Of a stretch of 64,000 nucleotides of DNA, positions 33,270 to 42,026 are shown piece after piece. Positions within the stretch are counted from its first letter, which is position 1; each line of letters begins with the position of its first letter. A program made the position numbers and the translations under genes. The DNA is from Bacteroidota bacterium (lineage in GTDB: Bacteria; Bacteroidota; Bacteroidia; 2-12-FULL-35-15): NCBI GenBank assembly GCA_003151815.1, contig PLYN01000045.1, positions 190,511 through 254,510 on the forward strand, written 5' to 3'. The notes under the pieces are model-generated. The model had not been told where the DNA came from and did not search any database. It saw nothing but the letters and a program-made list of their open reading frames with translations.

Positions 33270-34673
33270 CTAAATATGCAAAGCTCTTTTACCTGTGGCA
33301 TCCAAACAGGCTTCTTTAAAGGATTCGGTGTATGTAGGGTGTGCGTGGCTCATGCGTGAAATATCTTCAGCACTTGCACGAAATTCCATCGCAACTACCG
33401 CTTCGGCAATCATATCAGCAACTCTGGGACCTATCATGTGAACACCCAATATTTCATCTGTTGCTTCATCAGCCAATACTTTTACAAAACCGTCGGTATC
33501 CATTGATGCACGGGCTCTTCCACTTGCTTTAAATGGAAAATTACCTGTCTTGTATTTTTTACCTTGCTCCTTTAATTGTTCTTCGGTATAGCCAACAGCA
33601 GCTACTTCCGGCCATGTATATACCACACCCGGAATTAGATTATAATTGATATGCGGTTTTTGTCCAGCCATAGTTTCAGCAACATAGGTTCCCTCCTCTT
33701 CTGCTTTATGCGCCAACATTGCACCTTTCACAACATCACCAATTGCGTATATGCCTTGCACATTCGTTTGTAAATGATCGTCCGTTTCAATTCTCCCCTT
33801 GTTATCCAACTTCACTCCTGCTTTATCTAAACCAAGATTATCGGTATATGGCTTACGTCCAACGGAAACTAAACAATAATCTCCTTTCAATTCCAGCTTC
33901 TCTCCTTTTGTATTTTCGGCTGTTACGGTTACTTCTTTTCCTTTTGCAACTGCTCCTGTAACTTTATGATTGAAGTAAAATTCAAATCCCAACTTTTTTA
34001 AACTTTTCTGTAATTCCTTTCCCAATGCGCCATCCATCGTACTAATAATTCCTCCGGTAAATTCAACTACTGAAATTTTTGAACCTAAACGCGCATATAC
34101 TGAACCTAATTCCAAACCAATTACTCCTCCGCCGATAATGATCATGTGCGTTGGAATCTCTGTTAATTCTAATGCTTCAGTTGAAGTGATGACACGTTTT
34201 TTATCAATTTCAATTCCAGGTAATGAAGACGGCTTTGAGCCTGTAGCGATGATTGTTTTTGATGTTTCTACTTGTATTTTTTTTTCATCAGCACCTGCAA
34301 TTTCAATGGTGTTTTTATTTACAAACGAACCATGACCGGTGAAAACAGTGATCTTATTTTTCTTCATCAAAAAATTAATTCCATCACATGTTTGCTTTAC
34401 AACATCTCCTTTTCGCTTGATCATTTGTTTTAAATTCACCTTTAAATCTTTCAGTTCAATTCCGTGTTCAGCAAATTTATGTGTTGCATCGTAATAATGC
34501 TCAGATGAATCCAACAGCGCTTTTGAAGGAATGCATCCAACATTCAGACATGTTCCGCCCAAGGTATTATAACGCTCAATGATTGCCGTTTTCATACCCA
34601 ATTGTGCACAACGGATTGCGGCAACATAACCTCCCGGACCGGAACCGATTATTGTAACATCAAATTTTTCCAT
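33270..34673 (-). CDS. lpdA: Dihydrolipoyl dehydrogenase
   Basis: 467 residues. FAD-binding GSGPGGYVAAIRCAQLG near residue 10, redox disulfide GGTCLNVGCIPSKALLDSSE, NAD-binding IIGGGVIGLELGSVYARLGS, YAIGDVVKGAMLAHKAEEEG, and the catalytic HAHPTYTESFKEA at the dimer interface. The E3 component of 2-oxoacid dehydrogenase complexes and glycine cleavage. No E1/E2 genes are nearby. Complete, with a standard length. Confidence 0.97.
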   Translation of the reverse strand: MEKFDVTIIGSGPGGYVAAIRCAQLGMKTAIIERYNTLGGTCLNVGCIPSKALLDSSEHYYDATHKFAEHGIELKDLKVNLKQMIKRKGDVVKQTCDGINFLMKKNKITVFTGHGSFVNKNTIEIAGADEKKIQVETSKTIIATGSKPSSLPGIEIDKKRVITSTEALELTEIPTHMIIIGGGVIGLELGSVYARLGSKISVVEFTGGIISTMDGALGKELQKSLKKLGFEFYFNHKVTGAVAKGKEVTVTAENTKGEKLELKGDYCLVSVGRKPYTDNLGLDKAGVKLDNKGRIETDDHLQTNVQGIYAIGDVVKGAMLAHKAEEEGTYVAETMAGQKPHINYNLIPGVVYTWPEVAAVGYTEEQLKEQGKKYKTGNFPFKASGRARASMDTDGFVKVLADEATDEILGVHMIGPRVADMIAEAVVAMEFRASAEDISRMSHAHPTYTESFKEACLDATGKRALHI

Positions 34674-34773
34674 AAAATAAAAATATTAAGTTTTGTTTAT
34701 TTTTCACAATGAAACTAAAAAATTGGCAAATTCTAAACAACGAATTTACTATTTTTTTAGCATTCTGTGTTCC

Positions 34774-36015
34774 CTATTTGTATTCTATAAATACATTTTC
34801 AGCTCCGGTTCCTTGCATGGTTGGTGTCTGATCAACTCCATGAATACTGCGGGCATAGTAAGGAACGCCTTCTGTTTTGTCGGAAACATATTCAAAAATT
34901 TCTGTGAAAGATAATTTATCGTCCTTGTTTTTATCGCTCTTATCTTTATCCTGTAAGGCTTTTAAGAAAAAATAGGTGAACATTCCATGCTGTTTTTCAG
35001 TATACCAGGAAGACACTTGTGTACCGGTGCTCGAAGTTAGCACAACGCAATTGTCAGCAACAGCAATAGGATTAGAGATGGTTATGGTAATCGGACTAAT
35101 ATTCTTAAAAATTTCTGCTCCTGAAAAACAAGCGTCCGTTATAACGGTAATACTTTTTGCATTGAGTTTAGAAATATTATTGTAAAATAAATCGAGGGAA
35201 TAACCTCCCTGCTCCACATATTGCGGGTCACAATCAATGGGAACAAAATAACCTTTTTTGTCATTCAGTCCGGGAGCACCATGCCCGGAATAATAAATAA
35301 ACACATCAGAAATTCCTTGCTTCATGTTGTTGAATAATTTTCCTTGCGGATTTTCCTTTGTTCCAAAAAAAGTTTCAAAGGAACTCTTTGTAGCATTTTC
35401 CAGGTAAAAAATATTTCCTTCGCTGTATCCTAACATATTGATTAAATAATTTTTCATTGATTGTGCATCATTTAAAGCGAAAGAAACCTTTTTAGTATGC
35501 TGATAATCTTTGTTTCCAATAATAACCGCGAAAGCATTTGGATTTTTATTTTTTGTTTTGATGTTGTAAAAGTCAATGTCTGATGTATTTTTATTACTAT
35601 TTGAATTTAATGATGTTTTATCAAGTACGAATTCGGTTGGTGTATATTTTGAATTATTAACTGGTTTAAAAACACTTTCTGCCAAAATTTTACAATAAAC
35701 AGTGGCACAAGAGGAGCAGATTTCAACTTTAACCATCCCTCTGATTTTCAAAAACTCTGCCTCAGATAATTCTATTTTTTTCTGGCAGTGTTTTAAATAA
35801 CCATCATTTTTAACCGAGACAATCTCAGCCCCACTTTCATCAACCAATGTAATACTGGTCTGATAAGAGTTGGATAAGTTATTATCAAACTCATTCAAAT
35901 GATAGGAAACATATATGGTATGTTTTTTAACGCTAAAATCCACATTGGTTATGTACTGAGAATAGCTGTGAAAAGAAAATAAAAAGGACAAGAAAATAAT
36001 TAGCTTTATTTTCAT
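34774..36015 (-). CDS. Secreted caspase-family (C14) protease A
   Basis: About 413 residues from MKIKLIIFLSFLFSFHSYSQ (signal peptide). Residues about 21-115 form a module shared with protease B: ITNVDFSVKKHTIYVSY ... LSEAEFLKIRG ... KVEICSSCAT ... ESVFKPVNNSK. The C14 domain follows (AFAVIIGNKDYQHTKKVSFA), with catalytic His245 in YYSGHGAPG and Cys296 in DACFSGAE, and then EKQHGMFTYFFLKAL. A C-terminal DKNKDDKLSFTE looks like an EF-hand type loop. No maturation or target information is visible. The longer frame to 36057 adds no signal-like start. Confidence 0.85.
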   Translation of the reverse strand: MKIKLIIFLSFLFSFHSYSQYITNVDFSVKKHTIYVSYHLNEFDNNLSNSYQTSITLVDESGAEIVSVKNDGYLKHCQKKIELSEAEFLKIRGMVKVEICSSCATVYCKILAESVFKPVNNSKYTPTEFVLDKTSLNSNSNKNTSDIDFYNIKTKNKNPNAFAVIIGNKDYQHTKKVSFALNDAQSMKNYLINMLGYSEGNIFYLENATKSSFETFFGTKENPQGKLFNNMKQGISDVFIYYSGHGAPGLNDKKGYFVPIDCDPQYVEQGGYSLDLFYNNISKLNAKSITVITDACFSGAEIFKNISPITITISNPIAVADNCVVLTSSTGTQVSSWYTEKQHGMFTYFFLKALQDKDKSDKNKDDKLSFTEIFEYVSDKTEGVPYYARSIHGVDQTPTMQGTGAENVFIEYK

Positions 36016-36080
36016 TGAATAATTCTTAAAGTTTAAATACGTTTTAATAGTTTTCAATTTAATTTTGTATGAAGTTTTAT

Positions 36081-36545
36081 TACACTGAGAGCCACCGAGA
36101 ATTCACAGAGAGCCACAGAGTTTAAAGTTTATACCTTTTTAGTCCATTCTTAAGTAATGTTACATTAAAATTTATAAGCAAACCTATCGTCATTTTCGAA
36201 AATTTCATATAGGTTAGAATCTGTGCTTCATGAACAGGATTGAAGGCATCAACTGTTTTTAATTCAATAATTACAGTATTTTCAACTAAAATATCTATTC
36301 TGTAGCCACAATCTAATTTTATTTCTTTGTAAACAACGGGAACGGGTTTCTGTTGTTCAACAATTAAACCGGAATTTCGCATCTCAAATACCAAACACTC
36401 TTCATAAGCAGATTCCAATAATCCTGGTCCAAGACATCTATGTACTTCAATAGCGCATCCTATTATTTTTTCAGTAATTTGGTTTATCTCCATAATTGTT
36501 TTACTCTGTGAAACTCTGTGAATTCTCCGTGAAACTCTGTGTAAC
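36081..36545. mobile_element. Candidate mini-element: GxxExxY gene inside inverted repeats
   Basis: Left end 36081-36120 (TACACTGAGAGCCACCGAGA then ATTCACAGAGAGCCACAGAG) is the inverted counterpart of the right end 36502-36544 (TACTCTGTGAAACTCTGTGA then ATTCTCCGTGAAACTCTGTGTAA). Only the GxxExxY gene is enclosed. It separates the two paralogous caspase genes. A gene-less version of the same repeat is at 52005-52073. Confidence 0.62.
36122..36493 (-). CDS. GxxExxY protein (PD-(D/E)XK nuclease-like)
   Basis: 123 residues. The name-giving motif is LGPGLLESAYEECLVFEMRN. The PD-(D/E)XK-like core is visible as DCGYRIDILVENTVIIELKT (D...E-x-K). The family is widespread, in multiple copies per genome, with no assigned function. 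Complete. The stop codon lies directly against the left inverted repeat and the start is nine bases from the right one. Confidence 0.88.
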   Translation of the reverse strand: MEINQITEKIIGCAIEVHRCLGPGLLESAYEECLVFEMRNSGLIVEQQKPVPVVYKEIKLDCGYRIDILVENTVIIELKTVDAFNPVHEAQILTYMKFSKMTIGLLINFNVTLLKNGLKRYKL

Positions 36546-36582
36546 TATTAATGAATAATCGAAAAAAGCATTGAGTTAAAAA

Positions 36583-38598
36583 TTATTTCAACTTAAAACT
36601 GCCCCATTTATCAATCTCTTCAGGACTGAACAAAACTTGCGGGCTTTGTTTTTTACTATTTGTTCTTATCGATTCCAATCCTACTTTTTCTTTTAAAAAA
36701 GAATCTAATTCTGAAAAAGAAACATCACCTTTCGTCTCTTGAAATTTCTTTAAAAGAAAATAAGTGAACATGCCGTGTTGCTTTTCTTTCCAAGGTAAAG
36801 ATGATTCTTCACCGGAACTTGCTGTAAATACTACAATATTTCCTTTCAGGTAATCTACCTTTGGTGTTATCCTAACCCCTCTGGCTGCTAATAATCCTGC
36901 CTCACGACCACCGCCACTAAAACAAGCATCCATAAAAACAGTTATTTGCTGTGAAGGAAACTCCGTCAGTTTTTGGTATAAAGATGAAAGTTTTATGGCA
37001 GATGAAATATTACTTCCGCTCACATCAACGGGAATTAAATAAGGTTCCTTTGTTGTCTCATCAGGCAGCCCGTGCCCGGCATAATAAACTATCACATTTG
37101 CTTTACCATTCGTAACCTGAATTAATTTATTGATCTTATCAATTGCCTGTGATAATTTACCGGCAGTTGCATTTAATAAACAAGTAATGTTTTTTTCAGG
37201 AACACCAAAAGTCTTCAGGAAATATTCTTTAAAAACCAAGGCATCATTACCGGCAAATTCAACGTTCATTTCGCTTGTAAGGTTTTGTTGAAAGCTTGAA
37301 TAATCTTCATTGCCAATAATTAAAGCAAATTTATTTTCATCCATATTATTATTAACCGGAATATTTTTATCTACATCTGATGTCAATGAAACATTGTCGA
37401 TGCTAATTGGTTTATCGTATTGCGAATTTACATCAATATGTTGAGTTTTAGATAATGTTTGCTCTAAAGACACTGTCAATGTTCTGTTATCACCATATTT
37501 TCTATAGTGTTCCGACATTAATATCCGTATTGGAATATCAGAACCATTATATCTTTTATTGGCAAAAAACTCATAATTAATGACTCTGCTTTCATTAGGT
37601 TTTAGAATAGGAATATTATAGTGTGTTTCGTTTGCAGGAAATACGTTTTCTGGATTTACAAAACCAATGTTAATATCTGAGGCGTCACCTTGACCTTTAT
37701 TTTGTATCACAAGGTTTAACGAAACAGTATTACCTAATTTTATTTTTCCTTCTTCATTGGTAGTAAATTTATAATCGGCAATAACAACATCAGGATGTTT
37801 AAATTCCTGAGTATTCAAAGAAATTTTAAATGGATCGGCATCAAAATGATTTCCTTCCCTAATAGTGATCTGAAATTCAGCTTTGTCGGAACCTAATTGC
37901 ATATTCCCGGAAACAGGGATACATATTGGCATTTCTTTGCCAGGTATCAAATTTCCACAGGTTTGCTCTTTTAAAAACTGAATTCCTCTAACGTTATTTA
38001 CTTCCTCTATTTCCGCAACAAGATTATATGCCTCACCTTTCCCATTATTTAATATAGTGAATTTTATTTCCGCATTTTCATTGGCATCTAACAGTTGATT
38101 GTTATTTCCTTTTTGGTCATTGAATATAATATTTGATACAATTAAATCGGCAGGAGCCGAAGGCTTTGGTATTGTTATTTCTTCAGCTATTTCAGTTTTT
38201 GAATTATTAATTGTTTTAAAAGCACTTTCGGAAAAATGTGTACATACAGGAAGCGTTGCACAAGACGAACAAACTTTAACTTTGATCTTTCCTTTAATTC
38301 GCGAAAACTCGGCTTCAGATAAATCTGTTTTTTTTGTTATGTGTTGCCATTCACCCCCATAATCAACTTCAGTTCCATTATGAATTTCCCTCTTAACTGA
38401 AATTTCAGAACCGTTTTCATCGATAATAGTTACTCTGGATTCAAAACCATTATCACATTTTTTATAATTCCAATTAAAATCATAAGTAACAAATAGTGTA
38501 TGTTTTTCAATGCTAAAATCTACATTACTTATGTCCTGTGAATAACATAGAACAGAAAACGATAAAAAAAACAGAAATAATATTTTTTTAGTTTTCAT
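36583..38598 (-). CDS. Secreted caspase-family (C14) protease B with CARDB-like domains
   Basis: 671 residues: signal peptide (ILFLFFLSFSVLCYSQ); N-terminal module shared with protease A (ISNVDFSIEKHTLFVTY ... LSEAEFSRIKG ... KVKVCSSCAT ... ESAFKTINNSK) to about residue 135; two CARDB/Ig-like domains (LLDANENAEIKFTILNNGKG and KLGNTVSLNLVIQNKGQGDA) to about 380; then the C14 domain (KFALIIGNEDY) with His509 in YYAGHGLPD and Cys559 in DACFSGGG. EKQHGMFTYFLLKKFQ matches protease A, so they are paralogues. It follows the DUF4384 gene by 34 bases and is probably co-transcribed. Confidence 0.88.
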   Translation of the reverse strand: MKTKKILFLFFLSFSVLCYSQDISNVDFSIEKHTLFVTYDFNWNYKKCDNGFESRVTIIDENGSEISVKREIHNGTEVDYGGEWQHITKKTDLSEAEFSRIKGKIKVKVCSSCATLPVCTHFSESAFKTINNSKTEIAEEITIPKPSAPADLIVSNIIFNDQKGNNNQLLDANENAEIKFTILNNGKGEAYNLVAEIEEVNNVRGIQFLKEQTCGNLIPGKEMPICIPVSGNMQLGSDKAEFQITIREGNHFDADPFKISLNTQEFKHPDVVIADYKFTTNEEGKIKLGNTVSLNLVIQNKGQGDASDINIGFVNPENVFPANETHYNIPILKPNESRVINYEFFANKRYNGSDIPIRILMSEHYRKYGDNRTLTVSLEQTLSKTQHIDVNSQYDKPISIDNVSLTSDVDKNIPVNNNMDENKFALIIGNEDYSSFQQNLTSEMNVEFAGNDALVFKEYFLKTFGVPEKNITCLLNATAGKLSQAIDKINKLIQVTNGKANVIVYYAGHGLPDETTKEPYLIPVDVSGSNISSAIKLSSLYQKLTEFPSQQITVFMDACFSGGGREAGLLAARGVRITPKVDYLKGNIVVFTASSGEESSLPWKEKQHGMFTYFLLKKFQETKGDVSFSELDSFLKEKVGLESIRTNSKKQSPQVLFSPEEIDKWGSFKLK

Positions 38599-38632
38599 TG
38601 AAAAAGTTGTTACAGTTAAACACAGAATGTAG

Positions 38633-39487
38633 TTATTTCTGAATAGATAATGTTAAATATTCCACTTTTCGTTGGTCAGGCATAATAGAATAAATCCAAG
38701 TAAAAATGTTTTCGTTCGTTGTCATTTGCTCTTTATCCATTTTAATAAATGGGACAAGCGTTTTCGTAAAAACAAAAATCAAACGGTTGGTTTCCTGCTG
38801 TTTTAATTCGGTATGAAGTGTGTAATCAATTTTTGCAATCGGGTAATTGCATGATTCCAGAGGCTTGCACATTGCCTGTTTCTCATATGCATTCGGATAC
38901 ATTACAAATGCTTCCTTGTCTGTAATATTAAAAATAGTCAGGTAGCAGGCTTGAGTTACTTTAACAGTAAACGTTAATTTATCATCATTGTTGTAAGTAC
39001 CTTTTATACCTTCAATGTTTGCATCAAATGTTATATCAGGCTTGGTTTCATATTTTATTACAGTGGCATCTATCGTAACTTCGTAAATAATTTCAAACTC
39101 ACTTTTGCAATATATCTTTTCGTTTTTTATTTCGTAGGATTGTACGGCTCCCTGTATTTCCGATTGGATATCAGAACTGAAAAATTGGGAGTAATCATTT
39201 TTCTGCTGACTTGTAAAAAGCAATTCATAGGAATTAATATGTTCGCCTATTCCTGCGGCTTTCAAAGCATTTATTTTCGCATCGTTCAATGCCTGCGCTT
39301 TCGCCTGGTTGGGGCTTACATCACCTGCAATGAAAGCTGCGCCATTAATTCCACTTAACGCGATACTTTTTTGTGCAAGTAAATTATTCGCGCTAAGCAG
39401 AATTAAAAAACACAGAAAAAAATTATTGCTCTTTCGACATCTTCTCCATTTCACTGTTGAAGATATCTTCGAATTTCTTTTTATCAT
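38633..39487 (-). CDS. Secreted DUF4384-domain protein with LPP20/FlgT-like N-terminus
   Basis: About 284 residues. A hydrophobic signal (FFLCFLILLSANNLLAQ) follows a long basic N-region. Then comes AKAQALNDAKINALKAAGIG, the alanine-rich pattern of LPP20/FlgT N-domains, and a C-terminal DUF4384 domain (KLTFTVKVTQACYLTIFNIT, then FVMYPNAYEKQA). The coding region overlaps the upstream lipoprotein by 65 bases if the ATG at 39487 is used, an unusually long overlap; there is no later ATG before the signal. DUF4384 is often found with caspase-like proteases; role unknown. Confidence 0.8.
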   Translation of the reverse strand: MIKRNSKISSTVKWRRCRKSNNFFLCFLILLSANNLLAQKSIALSGINGAAFIAGDVSPNQAKAQALNDAKINALKAAGIGEHINSYELLFTSQQKNDYSQFFSSDIQSEIQGAVQSYEIKNEKIYCKSEFEIIYEVTIDATVIKYETKPDITFDANIEGIKGTYNNDDKLTFTVKVTQACYLTIFNITDKEAFVMYPNAYEKQAMCKPLESCNYPIAKIDYTLHTELKQQETNRLIFVFTKTLVPFIKMDKEQMTTNENIFTWIYSIMPDQRKVEYLTLSIQK

Positions 39488-39992
39488 AATCCAACTTAAG
39501 TGCTTCATTTTTTGAAATTTTATCGCTTACTCCATCTAATATGGATTTTTTTGAAATCTCAACAGCTGCCCAATACGTAAAACCTCCATCTGTTTCTTTA
39601 AAGATTTTTTCGTCCATCACTTGTACATCTGTTAATGTTTGTTCAACAACTTCTCGAGATAACTCTTCAAACTTATTTTCAAAATCCTGTTTGTTACTTA
39701 CAGTTCTTTGATTGGTATATTGATCAGTAACTCTTTTAACGAGTGCTTTTATATTACCCGCTGCTTCGGCTTTTGCATTTTGCAACGCAATTTTTTTTGC
39801 TGTTGCCAGATCAGGACTTTTTCCGGATTGTTTTGCTCTGAAATAATCTTTATCCGATTTGTATTTGTTTTCAGAGAAAGGAACGGTAATCTCTTGCGCT
39901 CCTGTAACTTTTTGAATTTTTTTTGTGTGCTTGCATGATGCAAGACCAACAATGGCAGTAAAGCCAATTAGAATAATTCGATTCGATTTCAT
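39423..39992 (-). CDS. LPP20-like outer-membrane lipoprotein
   Basis: 189 residues. Lipobox L-A-S-C at residues 17-20 after IILIGFTAIVG. The body has the LPP20 pattern: DLATAKKIALQNAKAEAAGN, then IKALVKRVTDQYTNQ and EELSREVVEQTLTDVQVMDE, then WAAVEISKKSIL. LPP20 domains occur in surface lipoproteins of unknown role. First gene of the minus-strand cluster leading into DUF4384 and the caspase proteases. Upstream 39993-40285 is an AT-rich divergent promoter region. Confidence 0.82.
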   Translation of the reverse strand: MKSNRIILIGFTAIVGLASCKHTKKIQKVTGAQEITVPFSENKYKSDKDYFRAKQSGKSPDLATAKKIALQNAKAEAAGNIKALVKRVTDQYTNQRTVSNKQDFENKFEELSREVVEQTLTDVQVMDEKIFKETDGGFTYWAAVEISKKSILDGVSDKISKNEALKLDYDKKKFEDIFNSEMEKMSKEQ

Positions 39993-40253
39993 TTTGATTT
40001 GTTTTAGATTGTTTAAAATAAAAATTCTATGTAACTCGCATATAACATAGTTAATTTAACCAATTGCGAATATTATACCAAATATAGTAAATAGTTTGTA
40101 GAGTATTTTATTAATTAAAGTATCGTTATTGGAGTGAAAGTATTGTATTTGTTCAGTAACAAGTGCTCAGAACTCATAAAAATAAATTGATTTGTGAAAC
40201 TGTTAAATTTTGTTAAGCTATTTTTTGCAATTCAGATATTACATTTAAATACC

Positions 40254-40261
40254 TAATTTTG
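40254..40261 (+). promoter_or_regulatory. Promoter -7 box for the Tyr/Trp-rich secreted protein
   Basis: TAATTTTG (TAnnTTTG), 24 bases before the ATG at 40286. The nearest TTTG is 26 bases upstream, outside the ideal spacing. Confidence 0.45.
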
Positions 40262-40285
40262 TAGGTAAGCAATAACAAAAATACA

Positions 40286-41992
40286 ATGAAAAACTTTTTT
40301 AAAATACTCGCCCTTTCAGGAATACTTATTTGTTTGGGTCACAAAGCCTTTGCACAAGAGGATGAAGAAGCGATGCTTCAGCAGCTTGAAAAGGACGATC
40401 AAACGGCGATTGATGCAATTGCCATGTATCCCGCCCAAACCAGGGTTGACATTTTAGAGGCAGCCAAATTTCCGGAAGTGGTTGTTCGTCTGGATGCCAT
40501 GCAGAAAAAAACAAAAGAAAAATTTACTGATCTGTTAGCTCCATACAGCAAAGAGGAACAGGAAAAAATATGGAACATGACCCGCTACCCTTCACTTATA
40601 TCTGATATCGCATTCGATCATCCTAAATCGGAAGCAGAGATAAATACCATTCTTCTTAAATACCCTGAAGAAATACATGCTACCGCCTTAGAAGAAGGGA
40701 TGAAAAATTACGATTTACTTCTTAAGATCGCACAAAAAAACAGACTCTACGAAACTAATTTTGAAGATCTGATGCGCAATTATCCACCGGTTACTGTTAG
40801 CGCTTATCACAATTTGATTGACCAACCAGAGATATTAAATACGCTTTCCGACAATATGCAAATGACAGTGCTTATCGGAGACCTTTACAGAAGTGATCCT
40901 AAATGGGTATTATACAAAACCGATTCTCTGAATCAGGCATTAACTCAGCAAAATGCGCAGGCGGCGACAGATTGGCAAAAAAGTCTGAACGATAATCCTC
41001 AGGCGCTTCAGGAATATACAGACGCAGCGCAGCAATATGCGCAAGACAATAATGTGCAACCCACTGATTATACAACACCTTACAACACAGATATATCAGG
41101 ATACTCAACCTATTCTTATAATTGGTGGTATGGTTATCCTACCTGGTATCCCTATTCCTACTGGGATCCATATCCATATTGGTATGACCTTGGATTTTAT
41201 TATGGTCCGGGTAGAAGACCTGTTTTTTTCGGAATGCCTTCTTCACATTTTATGAATTGGTATTTTTACAATCCTACAAACTGGAGTCGATACCCTGAGT
41301 TTGGAAACCATTGTTATACATACTACGACAATCATCCCGGTTATCGGTATAGCAACAATGTAAGCAGAAGTGTGAACGAATGGCGAGGCAGAAACAGAGA
41401 TGTTGTGAATGATGATTGGAACAGGGACAAAGCAGGTCGCACGCAACGTTTCAGTGAATTCGGAAAAATGGAAACCAACAGGAATAATTACAATTCAAGC
41501 AACCCAAAGCATCCGATGGAACGTTCAGAATTCGTTAATCAGAACAGAAGTAGTTATCCTACCATCAAAGTTGCAGCAGTCTCCAACGAAAGGTCAAGGT
41601 CTGAAATGCATACCCAGAGTGCCAATCCCCGTGTAAATGTTCCGGCTTCACTTCATCAGGAAAGTTCACACTCCAATTCTCAGGAACAAAGAAACACATC
41701 ACAACCCAGAGAAAATCAACAAATGAGGGGAAATCAATCTGACAATAGGATTACGCCATCTCCTTCAGGGGCACAACATTCGAATACAAACCAGTCAAGG
41801 GATGCTCAACATTTTCATCAAAGTACATGGCAACAAGGGCAATCTCAGCAACACAATTCTCAACCTGCTGCTCGTCCAGTCTCTCAACCCAGCCGTTCAC
41901 CAAGTGGTGGTGGAAATATTGGCGGTGGTAATAATGGTGGTGGTAACAGAGGCGGTGATGGAAATGGCGGAGGCGGTGGCAGAAGGAGATAA
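40286..41992 (+). CDS. Secreted protein with helical N-domain, Tyr/Trp-rich centre and Gln/Gly-rich tail
   Basis: 568 residues with a signal peptide (ILALSGILICLGHKAFAQ). Residues 30-250 are helical: AIDAIAMYPAQTRVDILEAA, then KFPEVVVRLDAMQKKTKEKF and WNMTRYPSLIS. Then about 60 residues are extremely rich in Y, W, P and G (NWWYGYPTWYPYSYWDPYPY), followed by a disordered Asn/Gln/Ser-rich region and a C-terminal GGGNGGGNRGG tail ending RRR. Loosely reminiscent of DUF3300 proteins of proteobacteria in its N-domain plus basic low-complexity tail. I do not recognise the family. No sorting domain seen. Confidence 0.65.
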   Translation: MKNFFKILALSGILICLGHKAFAQEDEEAMLQQLEKDDQTAIDAIAMYPAQTRVDILEAAKFPEVVVRLDAMQKKTKEKFTDLLAPYSKEEQEKIWNMTRYPSLISDIAFDHPKSEAEINTILLKYPEEIHATALEEGMKNYDLLLKIAQKNRLYETNFEDLMRNYPPVTVSAYHNLIDQPEILNTLSDNMQMTVLIGDLYRSDPKWVLYKTDSLNQALTQQNAQAATDWQKSLNDNPQALQEYTDAAQQYAQDNNVQPTDYTTPYNTDISGYSTYSYNWWYGYPTWYPYSYWDPYPYWYDLGFYYGPGRRPVFFGMPSSHFMNWYFYNPTNWSRYPEFGNHCYTYYDNHPGYRYSNNVSRSVNEWRGRNRDVVNDDWNRDKAGRTQRFSEFGKMETNRNNYNSSNPKHPMERSEFVNQNRSSYPTIKVAAVSNERSRSEMHTQSANPRVNVPASLHQESSHSNSQEQRNTSQPRENQQMRGNQSDNRITPSPSGAQHSNTNQSRDAQHFHQSTWQQGQSQQHNSQPAARPVSQPSRSPSGGGNIGGGNNGGGNRGGDGNGGGGGRRR

Positions 41993-42026
41993 TTCAATGT
42001 GTATTTGACATCCTACTTTAAGAAAC

